A stretch of DNA of 64,000 bases. It comes from CAVRUD01 sp963849635 (GTDB taxonomy: Bacteria; Chloroflexota; Chloroflexia; Thermomicrobiales; UBA6265). Positions 56,301-62,852 of the stretch are shown here, in pieces (position 1 is the first letter of the stretch; each line of letters begins with the position of its first letter). The stretch spans positions 186,001-250,000 of the forward strand of contig CAWKIA010000045.1 of assembly GCA_963849635.1 (NCBI GenBank), given 5' to 3'. The translations under genes and the position numbers were made by a program. A model generated the notes under the pieces. It saw only the letters and a program-made list of their open reading frames with translations, searched no databases and was not told where the DNA came from.

Positions 56301-56805
56301 GTTGGGCGATGAGCCGGATAGCCCGCTGTACCGGTATGACGCGGCCAGAACGTTCACGGTCGAAGCCGAGGTGACGGGCCAGATTCGGGTCGTCCGCACC
56401 GAAAATGCCGACTACGAACTCGTCGGGCGTTATCAGCGTTCGATCTACTCCAGCGTGACCGCGATCCTGTTCGTGCAGGACGCCGAGGCTACCGAGCCAG
56501 ACGTAATCTACGCGCTGCGCGTCGATGCGGACGTGATCGGCCGGTACGAGCCGGAGAGCGAATCGTTGCAGGCGCCGTCGGATGATCTGGCGGAGCAAGC
56601 TCAGTCCGCCTACGTCAACCCTGATCTGGTGCTCAATGGCCGTCGGTATGTGCTGACGGAGATCTTGACGCCGCAGGGAACGACGACGAACGGGTTCGTG
56701 ACGCTCTACGCCATTCCGAATCAGGAGACACCAGACCTCTTCCTCGGTGTCGATCCCCGGGAGCCGGATCTCATGATCTTCCGCCGGGTAGACGACGGGT
56801 CGTGA
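53359..56805 (+). CDS. Large secreted protein built of ~65-residue repeated modules with a Pro-Thr linker
   Basis: 1148 residues from an ATG five bases after AAAGGAGG. A signal or anchor helix (about residues 12-36) is followed by modules with a common pattern: a Gly-Asp/Gly-x entry with two short strands (GDGQFLLDR, GDERFLLDR, GEQYLFAG, GGEFTFAG), a D-x-x-x-L helix or turn (VDPASL, VDPATL, IDVTTL), a strand ending LYA or similar, and a final GRYLP/RFVP strand. At least nine are visible. Modules 1-3 and 4-6 are a repeated triplet, each third member holding GCxGPFP. An acidic linker (about 280-355) separates the triplets, and a VPTETPVPTE-type linker (about 578-714) precedes two Val-rich modules. 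No enzymatic motif is seen, and I cannot name the family. Confidence 0.8.
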   Translation: MVGRPRSSPGYRFLYWLTLAALLGALASGVWTFDTGMAQDDQTGGFPPDGYPRAVTVGDGQFLLDRVLSLDTSTLNEVGTNDGATLYAASDAEPFERVFADLDGGADGQVGRYLPLQLGSDDPTCLTDDAELSVITTGDGATYAFAGEETDIGADALVDLGSADFGDGVERTLSSDRSEPPFTEFFVSGDQGEQLRFVLLTGDVPEQLTGEIPIGDQTFTVEGNVVDQVDPASLIDIGCVGPFPLRAANDVTAPYSELYALVGNGLLRLVAQDTGPEDEEEAQDADSTVEPGTPDDEAAGDLIADEEATAEAEDDQPIDEEARDEDAATAEATSDAGDEGDETDGGEETNQGAALIPPLPENLPVEVTVGDERFLLDRSVPLDRGDLERVDRHDSQIFYARTAEGPFDAVYLSLPPRNETALARYLPERIGQSGGTCVADAAPGSTIEFNGEQYLFAGYESDITTDNLVQVETGDGTDLYTDSEDANTGELFLPDDTGLARFVPAGGDGRPGIAADTVTFAGGEFTFAGDVTGSVDPATLAVVGCLGPFPISSDSSSSEPPFGDLYLATGGQVFQYTPAGGTPAPEVPTEVPTEVPTEAPTETPVPTEVPTETPTDVPTETPVPTDVPTETPVPTEVPTETPVPTEVATDTPVPTEAPTETAVPTETSEPTEVPTEAPAATAAPTETVVAEEEATEEPEATATLAAVPTSTPLPPIAPPPPDLPGEIQVQSASYLFSDVTVDIDVTTLVQVDVIVVNNVELTVYARQEFQGAASELFCVGTDGQVVGRYVPAAVVMPQPPQELPQELENEGDTYVFNNQVNVNIDVTTVVQVNVVVVQNVELTLYAPENVSGTPTLLYAVAPGGQVVGVYLQATIVTDAATPTPTPQLQPPAVVPTLSPNVAPPPAATAAVSSCTGSPGGLDVNGLPERLPRRIQYRGTAFSFAATETPDEAGTLTRLGCAGPFDVYSTDQAPPNERLYLRLGDEPDSPLYRYDAARTFTVEAEVTGQIRVVRTENADYELVGRYQRSIYSSVTAILFVQDAEATEPDVIYALRVDADVIGRYEPESESLQAPSDDLAEQAQSAYVNPDLVLNGRRYVLTEILTPQGTTTNGFVTLYAIPNQETPDLFLGVDPREPDLMIFRRVDDGS
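55090..55500 (+). repeat. Tandem Pro-Thr-Glu/Val coding repeat
   Basis: Within the large secreted protein, about 130 residues consist of units of PTEVPTETPVPTE type with small changes. Such stretches are stiff extended linkers in cell-surface proteins and often O-glycosylated. The DNA repeat is imperfect, so recent slippage is not obvious, but length variation between strains is likely. Confidence 0.85.
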
Positions 56806-56806
56806 T

Positions 56807-57658
56807 CTAGCAAACCTCGGGTTTCCCGAGCGTGACGAGCGTCACTTCGGGGGGGCAGCGGAACCTGACGGGGGGCCGGTAGACGCCGGCCCCCCGTGAG
56901 ACGTAGAGCGTCATGCCATCGACCGGGAATCTGCCGCGGACGAAACGGCGTCCGAACCGGGGCAGGACGAGCGGGCCGATGAACGGAAATCGGACCTGGC
57001 CGCCATGGGTGTGGCCGGATAACTGGGCGAACGCGCCCAGTTCCGCCGCTTGCTCGGCAAGATCGGGTTCGTGCCAGAGGGCGAGGATGGCTTCGCCTGG
57101 TGGTATCTGGGCAAAGGTGCCTTTGGCGTCGTGGTTGAAGTGGGTGACTTCATCAACACCGGCGATCCACAATGTCCCCTGGCCCATATCGACGGCCACG
57201 GCCTCGTTGCGTAGAACCCGAACGCCTTTCGCTGCCAGCGCGGCTGACACTTTCTTGGCTCCGCACTCGATATCGTGGTTACCGAGAACGGCGTAGGCGC
57301 CGAGCCGGGCAACATTCTTCAGCGGCGCAACAGCTTCTGATGCCTGCTCGGCGTATCGGGGTGATTCGGACGCGAAATCTCCGCCCATCAGAATCAGATC
57401 GGGCTGCTCATTGCACAGGAGGTCAACCGCGCGGCTCAGGTCTGCCGAGCTGAAGCTAGGGCCTATGTGGGTGTCAGTGATGAAGCCGATGCGCAGGCCG
57501 GTCAAACATTCGTGAGGAGAGGGCAGGGGCAGGGTGACTCGTTCCAGACGCGGACGACGGGGAGCGACGAACAGCGACCACAGGCCGATAAAGGCACCCG
57601 AGACTATTCCCGCCGCAGAGGTCCAGAACAGAGATCGCCATAACGAGAATCGGGGCAA
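56807..57658 (-). CDS. Membrane-anchored metallophosphoesterase (YkuE-like)
   Basis: 283 residues. One N-terminal membrane helix (about 10-32) leads to a calcineurin-like domain with all five metal motifs: ITDTHIG, MGGDF, LGNHD, ALWHEPD and SGHTHGG. The YkuE group hydrolyses phosphodiesters or UDP-diacylglucosamine-type lipids at the envelope; the substrate here is unknown. It ends the run of minus-strand genes that begins with the NitT/TauT binding protein, 21 bases after menA, and converges tightly with the large modular protein (stop codons adjacent). Confidence 0.92.
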   Translation of the reverse strand: MPRFSLWRSLFWTSAAGIVSGAFIGLWSLFVAPRRPRLERVTLPLPSPHECLTGLRIGFITDTHIGPSFSSADLSRAVDLLCNEQPDLILMGGDFASESPRYAEQASEAVAPLKNVARLGAYAVLGNHDIECGAKKVSAALAAKGVRVLRNEAVAVDMGQGTLWIAGVDEVTHFNHDAKGTFAQIPPGEAILALWHEPDLAEQAAELGAFAQLSGHTHGGQVRFPFIGPLVLPRFGRRFVRGRFPVDGMTLYVSRGAGVYRPPVRFRCPPEVTLVTLGKPEVC

Positions 57659-57679
57659 ACGGGACCTCCTCGGCGGTGG

Positions 57680-58645
57680 CTAAGACAGGCGATCGATAAC
57701 CGCAGCGAGGAGCAGTCCCAGGGCAAACAGGCTGCCGAACCGCATGTGGAGGCCGGCAGTCGCCCGCAGAACCCGATTCAACGCCGGAGCGTCAGCCCCG
57801 ACGGCAATATTTCGGCAGAGGCGATAGGCCATGGGCGCCGTCAGGAAGACGAGCAGCACCGGCCACAACTCGGGCCGGGTCAAGACCGTGACCACCGTTA
57901 AGAGATATGCGCCACTGACCAGGAACCAGTATTCGTAGGTCGCTCCGCGCCGGCCGAGCAGGATCGCCAAAGTGACTTTTCCAGCCGCGCGATCAAGGGG
58001 GATATCGCGGACGTTGTTGGCGTGAAGAATGACGGCGACCAGCATGGCGATCGGAAGCGAGACCAGCACGGAGGTCGCGGTCACGTCGCCGGTTAGCACG
58101 TAGTAGGCGCCGACGACCATCACCGGTCCCATGAAGATCAGGACGACTAGTTCGCCGAGGGCAATGTAGCCGAGCGGCTTGGGTCCGCCGGTGTACAGGT
58201 AGGCGGCGGCTAGGCTCGCCAGAGCGAGGGCGAGGATCTGCCAACCGCTCTGGGCAACGATAAGCAAGCCGAAAGCGGTGGCGATGCCGAAGGCGATGAT
58301 CATGCCGCGCTTGACCTGCTCGGGTGTAAGCAGGCCCTGCTGGATGACCTTGCTAGGTCCCAGCGACTCGGGGGTGTCGATCCCCTTCCGGTGGTCGAAG
58401 TAGTCATTCGCCAGGTTCGCGCCGGCATGGCAGGCGACTGATGCGAGCAGCATGAGCAGAAAGAGGGACACATCGAATTCGTCATCGACGAGCGCCAGTG
58501 CCGAGCCAACCAGGATCGGGATGACCGATGCAGTGAACGAGAAGATACGAATCGCTTGCAGCCAGGCGCGAATGGGCGCCGGGAAATGGGCGAAGGGTGA
58601 TGGCATCCCGGGCACGGTCGCGGTTGCCGCGTTTCTCTCCGCCAT
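57680..58645 (-). CDS. menA: 1,4-dihydroxy-2-naphthoate polyprenyltransferase
   Basis: 321 residues, nine or so helices, UbiA superfamily. It attaches the isoprenoid chain in menaquinone synthesis. The Asp-rich motifs are NLANDYFDHRKGID and HANNVRDIPLDRAAGK, which, with the SLGPSKVIQQGLLTPEQVKRG segment, fit MenA rather than UbiA or protoheme prenyltransferases. The start lies three bases after the stop of the ABC permease gene, so it is in the same unit as the NitT/TauT transporter, an unusual partnership. Confidence 0.93.
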   Translation of the reverse strand: MAERNAATATVPGMPSPFAHFPAPIRAWLQAIRIFSFTASVIPILVGSALALVDDEFDVSLFLLMLLASVACHAGANLANDYFDHRKGIDTPESLGPSKVIQQGLLTPEQVKRGMIIAFGIATAFGLLIVAQSGWQILALALASLAAAYLYTGGPKPLGYIALGELVVLIFMGPVMVVGAYYVLTGDVTATSVLVSLPIAMLVAVILHANNVRDIPLDRAAGKVTLAILLGRRGATYEYWFLVSGAYLLTVVTVLTRPELWPVLLVFLTAPMAYRLCRNIAVGADAPALNRVLRATAGLHMRFGSLFALGLLLAAVIDRLS

Positions 58646-58648
58646 TGG

Positions 58649-59425
58649 CTACTCCGCCGGCTTCCAGGGGAGGGCGAGACGCTCCACAAGGTCGAGGGCC
58701 AGGGTCAGGACCCAGCCCATGATGCCGGTGATGATGAGACCGACGAACATTTTTTCGATAGCGAATATCTGCCAGCTCTGCCAGATGAGGTCGCCGATGC
58801 CGCCTTTGCGCGGCGAGAGAAACTCCGCCCCGACGATGACGATCAGGGCGAACCCGAGCGCCAGTCGCAGCCCCGTGAAGATGGAAGGGAGGGCGCCCGG
58901 GAGGGCAACGGTCAGGAATGTCTGGAGGGGGGAGGCGCCGAGGTTGCGGGCGACATCGCGGAACGACCGGTCGATCTGGAGCACGCCCGCCATGGTGTTC
59001 AGCACGACCAGGAAGAAGATCGAGAGGGCGACAATCGCGAGCTTCGAGGCCTCACCCGTGCCGAAGGCGATGATAACGAGCGGCAAGACCGCGATCTTAG
59101 GGACGGCGTAGATGGCGGCCGCGACCGGCATGAGGAAGACCCGAACCGGCCAGAAGAGGCCCATCGCCAGTCCCAGGATCACGCCCGGGATCGCGCCGAG
59201 GGCGAAGCCGCCGAGGATGCGAACGGTGCTGATCCAGATGTCTCCGAGCAGATCGTCCTCGCTCAGGAGTTCCCAAAAGGTGCCGATCAGGCTGGTTGGC
59301 TCCGGCCAGAAGCGCCGATCGATGGTGCCGGTCCGGCTCAATGCCTCCCAGGTCGCCAGGAGCACGAATGGCGATGCGAGCGTCAAGCCGAGCTCAAGCC
59401 AGCGCCGCCGGGAACGGGCGCTCAT
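58649..59425 (-). CDS. NitT/TauT-type ABC transporter permease
   Basis: 258 residues, six helices. The coupling loop is SFRDVARNLGASPLQTFLTVALPGALPSI, typical for SsuC/TauC/NrtB. It overlaps the ATPase gene by four bases (ATGA). It is the membrane part of an importer for sulfonates, nitrate, thiamine precursors or similar small anions or heterocycles; sequence does not decide which. Confidence 0.93.
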   Translation of the reverse strand: MSARSRRRWLELGLTLASPFVLLATWEALSRTGTIDRRFWPEPTSLIGTFWELLSEDDLLGDIWISTVRILGGFALGAIPGVILGLAMGLFWPVRVFLMPVAAAIYAVPKIAVLPLVIIAFGTGEASKLAIVALSIFFLVVLNTMAGVLQIDRSFRDVARNLGASPLQTFLTVALPGALPSIFTGLRLALGFALIVIVGAEFLSPRKGGIGDLIWQSWQIFAIEKMFVGLIITGIMGWVLTLALDLVERLALPWKPAE

Positions 59426-60312
59426 ATGTGAGCGCCCTCCTGCTGGCTCCTGGCAAGCAGCACTTCGTCCTTGAGGAGCCCCCAGATCTGGTTGAACATA
59501 GGCGCGAATGCTGGATCGGCGCGGACATCGGTCAGGGCGCGAGGCCGTGGGAATGGCACAGAGAGGATCGCCTTGATGGTTCCGGGCTGGGCCGTCATCA
59601 CGACGATCTGGTCGGCCAGGGTGATCGCCTCGTCGATCGAGTGGGTGATGAAGACGACGGTCTTGCGCGTCCGCTCCCAGATCCTGAGGAGTTCTTCCTG
59701 GAGGAGGAATCGGGTTTGTTCATCGAGGGCGCCGAACGGTTCGTCCATGAGCAGGACATCGGGATCGACGGCGAGCGCGCGGGCGATCGCGACCCGCTGA
59801 CGCATGCCCTCCGAGAGCTGATGCGGGTAGCTGTCCGCGAACCGGGAGAGGCCGACCGTCTCGAGCAGTTCGGCCGTGACGGCTTTGCGCTCTTTCCGGG
59901 AGACGCCCTGGAGCTTGAGTCCATAGGCGACGTTCTGGCCGACGGTCAACCAGGGAAAGATCGAGCTCCCTTGAAAGACCATCGCATTCGTCGGCTTTTG
60001 CCCGTCCGCTCTCGCCAGCGACACGCCTCCGGTCGTGGGATGGTCGAGCTCGGCGAGAATCCGGAGCAAGGTGGTCTTCCCGCAGCCAGATGGACCGACG
60101 ATGACGCAGAAACTGCCGGCTGCGACCGAAAGCGACATGTCCGTGATGGCATCAAGCGGACCGGCCGGTGTCTCGAAGCGCCGGCCAACGTTGGAGAGCG
60201 TGATCGACGCTCCGGTGGCGGCGGGGACAGCCGCCACCGGAGCGGACGCAACGAGGCTGCGGGGCAGCTCAACGGCACCCCCGTGCGCCAGCGTCGCGGC
60301 GGATCGATTCAT
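59422..60312 (-). CDS. NitT/TauT-type ABC transporter ATPase
   Basis: 296 residues. Walker A is GPSGCGKTT, the Q-loop VFQGSSIFPW, the signature LSEGMRQR (SEG in place of the usual SGG), Walker B VLLMDEPFGALD and the switch His in FITHSIDEA. All parts for ATP hydrolysis are present. The N-terminus has about 35 extra Ala-rich residues. It pairs with the permease that it overlaps and the binding protein 29 bases upstream. Confidence 0.94.
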   Translation of the reverse strand: MNRSAATLAHGGAVELPRSLVASAPVAAVPAATGASITLSNVGRRFETPAGPLDAITDMSLSVAAGSFCVIVGPSGCGKTTLLRILAELDHPTTGGVSLARADGQKPTNAMVFQGSSIFPWLTVGQNVAYGLKLQGVSRKERKAVTAELLETVGLSRFADSYPHQLSEGMRQRVAIARALAVDPDVLLMDEPFGALDEQTRFLLQEELLRIWERTRKTVVFITHSIDEAITLADQIVVMTAQPGTIKAILSVPFPRPRALTDVRADPAFAPMFNQIWGLLKDEVLLARSQQEGAHI

Positions 60313-60341
60313 CGTGGATGCCCTCGATCGAGCCGACTCAC

Positions 60342-61493
60342 CTACGGTTGGTAGGGGCCAAGATCGGCGACCGCGGCATCGACATACGTAGTGTCGATAA
60401 ACGTCGACGGATCGATGTCGTCGTCATACTCGAGTTGCTCGCGCTCCCGGAAGAAGGTTTGAAGGGTCGAGAAGCTGGCGGGGTCGATGTAGCCGTCCGG
60501 CTGGTAGAACGGCTGCACTGCTTGGGCGATCAGCGCCGCGGGGACGCCCGTGTAGGCCTCGATGATCGCCAGGTTGGCGGGGTCGCTGAACCCGCCGCCA
60601 GTGAGGTCACGGGAGGCGCGCAGGTAAGCGGTCACGAACCCTTGGGCCGCTTCAGGGTTGTCGGCCATGAAGTCGGTGTTGCCGATGATCGCTGTGGGCT
60701 GGATGTCCTGGACAGGGAAATCTGCGAGGAGGCGGACTGCCAGGCCGTCCTGTTCGGCCTTGGTCGCGAGCGGCTCCCCGACCATGGCGGCATCGATTGC
60801 GCCAGAAGCGAGAGCTGCGACCGCGTCTGGGAAGGGCAGGACCTGGAGGTCGATGTCGTCCAACGTCAGACCGGCGGTGCCGAGCGCCTGGCTGAGCCAG
60901 TACTCTGTCGCTCCGCGAGCGTTAACGCTGACCTTCTTGCCTTCAAGGTCGGCGACACTCTGGATCGCGCCGGACTCGCAGTTGTCCTTAGAGATCATCA
61001 AAGGTGTGGACACCGGCGAGCCCTCGGCGTGGCCCGGAGCGATGACGGCGATGGGCAGGCCCGAGGAGATCACGTTCCAGAATGCTGGGCCCGCGCCGAT
61101 GGCGGCGAAGTCGAGTTCGCCCGAAGCAGTCAGCGTGATCGGTTCAGGTCCTCCGGCGAACGGCTCGAGGGTGACATCCAGCCCGGCCTCGGCGAAGTAA
61201 CCCTTGTCGAGCGCAACGAAGACCGGGGCGTAGATCGAAACTGGGACGTAGCCGACGGTAACCGCGACGGCGTCCTCCGGCACTGCTGCGGGAGTGGCCG
61301 TGGTTGTGGCCGGTGTCGCCGCCGTTGGAGTGGCATTGCCAGCGGTTGCGAGGGGACTGCAAGAGAGCGGAGAGTCCTGTGCCGCGGCTGCGCGCGCGCG
61401 CGATGCCCCGGCAATGCCGATGCTCGAAACGGCGGTCAGGATAAGTACCACTACGACGAAAAAGGAGAAAGACACGCGTGGGGCGCGAGCCAT
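60342..61493 (-). CDS. NitT/TauT-type ABC solute-binding protein
   Basis: 383 residues. A Sec-type signal (FFVVVVLILTAVSSIGIAGASRARAAAAQ) is followed by an Ala/Thr/Pro linker (about 45-72) and the SsuA/THI5-like domain: VTVGYVPVSIYAPVFVALDKGYFAEAGLDVTLEPF, GELDFAAIGAGPAFWNVISSGLPI and GKKVSVNARGATEYWLSQAL. No lipobox Cys sits at the cleavage site. The gene is preceded by a highly structured leader and a good promoter, so its level is probably set by an RNA element. Confidence 0.92.
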   Translation of the reverse strand: MARAPRVSFSFFVVVVLILTAVSSIGIAGASRARAAAAQDSPLSCSPLATAGNATPTAATPATTTATPAAVPEDAVAVTVGYVPVSIYAPVFVALDKGYFAEAGLDVTLEPFAGGPEPITLTASGELDFAAIGAGPAFWNVISSGLPIAVIAPGHAEGSPVSTPLMISKDNCESGAIQSVADLEGKKVSVNARGATEYWLSQALGTAGLTLDDIDLQVLPFPDAVAALASGAIDAAMVGEPLATKAEQDGLAVRLLADFPVQDIQPTAIIGNTDFMADNPEAAQGFVTAYLRASRDLTGGGFSDPANLAIIEAYTGVPAALIAQAVQPFYQPDGYIDPASFSTLQTFFREREQLEYDDDIDPSTFIDTTYVDAAVADLGPYQP

Positions 61494-61498
61494 GGAGG

Positions 61499-61579
61499 GG
61501 AGACTCCTGTTGTGCCGCGGGGCCGGTCGTGCTCGCTGGCGAGTCTCCGCAAACGGTTCAGACCGTCTCCGGCCCGCGG
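61499..61579 (-). ncRNA. Candidate structured 5' leader (riboswitch-like)
   Basis: P1 pairs 61569-61579 with 61515-61526 (11 bp, one bulged base). Inside it are two hairpins: 61562-61566/61553-61557 (loop CTGA) and 61540-61543/61532-61535. An alternative helix pairs GGAGACTC (61548-61541) with GAGTCTCC (61506-61499). The latter includes GGAG of the ribosome site AGGAG, so the alternative would hide the start of the binding-protein gene and would break the second hairpin. I do not recognise a known riboswitch class. Confidence 0.55.
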
Positions 61580-61592
61580 TCTCGTCAACAGA

Positions 61593-61621
61593 AGTATACG
61601 GGTGCTGAAAAAGTTTGTGAA
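61593..61621 (-). promoter_or_regulatory. Sigma70-type promoter of the NitT/TauT-menA unit
   Basis: On the minus strand: TTCACA (61621-61616), 17 bases, TATACT (61598-61593). Transcription would start near 61586, directly before the 5' strand of leader helix P1, and would leave an untranslated leader of about 93 bases. Confidence 0.7.
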
Positions 61622-61688
61622 GGATTGAACGATCCCGGTCCGCCGATCTTGGTTTGCGAAGGGCTGGGTTGGACCATGGGCTGACGCG

Positions 61689-62825
61689 TTACGCGGTCAG
61701 CGTGAAGCCGTTGTCGGCGACCGAGCGAGCGAAGAGCTCCTCGTCCAGTTCGAGCCCGAACCCATGTGTTTCCGGCAAAACGACCGCACCATCCTCGAGC
61801 CTGTAGCCGTCCGTTCCCAATCCGGGGGTTGTTGCTTCGTCCCACTCGGCGTACTGAAAGGTCGCCAGTGCCGGCGCTAGGTGGCATGCCGAGTAGTTGC
61901 CATAGAGGGTGCCATAGTGATGCGGCGCAGCCCCTACGTTCCAGTCGGCCAGTTGCCGTCCGGTGGCGAGCCAGCTGCTCAACCCGTGACTGAAGATGTC
62001 GTACTGGACGATGTCGATCAGGCCGTCACGGGCCCAGTCCAGAAGTGCCGGAGAGGCGTCGCCTTCGCCGTCGGCAATCAGGACCGGCATTCCCTCATGT
62101 GCCAGCCAGTCCTTCAGGTCCCGGTAGAGCACGGGGTCCTCATGAAACGCCTCTTCAAGCCAGTAGATGGCGCAGTCTGCCGTGTCACGCAGCACCCGCT
62201 TCGCGAGGTTCAGGTTGTACCCGTTGTTGGCATCCACCATCAGCCGGGCGTCGGGTCCAACCGCCTCGCGGACGGCGCGGATGACGAGGATGTCTCGCTT
62301 CGTACCCTCGTCGAGGGGCATATGACGCGCGCCTCGGCCAACCTTGATCTTGAAGGCCCGATGACCCCGGTGCCAGCCCTCCATCGCTTCGGTAGCGATC
62401 AGGGCAGCGGCCTCTTCATGGGATCCCACGTGGAGATCGTCGATATAGAGGGACGTGTCGTAGCACGGTACGCGTCGAGCGCCCGGAGGCGCGGATGTGT
62501 CCGGCGCGATGAGCCTGTGAACCGGCACGCCTGTTCGCTTCGCCTGAAGGTCCCACAGGGGAAACTCGATCGAGCGCCATGCCTTTTCCACGTTGGATTC
62601 GGCGCCGAATGCGTTCCCGAGGCTGGAGCCAATGAGGCCGGCGAGCTGCTCGCGCGAGGCTCGCGCCATGCCGAACCCGATGGCGCCGTCGTCAGTCGTG
62701 ACGCGGGCGATTGGCAGGTTGATCCTGTCTCCGTGATCGCCCAGGCGGGCATTCTTGCCGGCGTGGCGCGGTCGTCGGCCTTCGAGGCGGCCGACCTCGA
62801 TCCGGCTCAAGGTTGCATTGGACAT
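61689..62825 (-). CDS. Enolase superfamily enzyme (mandelate racemase/muconate lactonizing-like)
   Basis: 378 residues. The catalytic KxK is K159-I-K161 (FKIKVGRG). Metal ligands are D198 (MVDANNGYN), E224 (YWLEEAF) and probably E254 (ADGEG). GAAPHHYGTLYGN near the end holds a likely catalytic His. The whole set fits a sugar-acid dehydratase or racemase of the mandelate racemase side of the superfamily, but the substrate cannot be read off. It ends about 68 bases before the promoter of the NitT/TauT unit and follows ispG with a 27-base gap, so it may be co-transcribed with ispG. Confidence 0.87.
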   Translation of the reverse strand: MSNATLSRIEVGRLEGRRPRHAGKNARLGDHGDRINLPIARVTTDDGAIGFGMARASREQLAGLIGSSLGNAFGAESNVEKAWRSIEFPLWDLQAKRTGVPVHRLIAPDTSAPPGARRVPCYDTSLYIDDLHVGSHEEAAALIATEAMEGWHRGHRAFKIKVGRGARHMPLDEGTKRDILVIRAVREAVGPDARLMVDANNGYNLNLAKRVLRDTADCAIYWLEEAFHEDPVLYRDLKDWLAHEGMPVLIADGEGDASPALLDWARDGLIDIVQYDIFSHGLSSWLATGRQLADWNVGAAPHHYGTLYGNYSACHLAPALATFQYAEWDEATTPGLGTDGYRLEDGAVVLPETHGFGLELDEELFARSVADNGFTLTA

Positions 62826-62852
62826 GGTGTATCCCGCGGTAGGCGTTACGGA

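Noticed and set aside
61494..61586. TPP or guanidine riboswitch before the NitT/TauT gene
   Set aside because: The conserved core sequences of those classes are not visible; only the general architecture is claimed.
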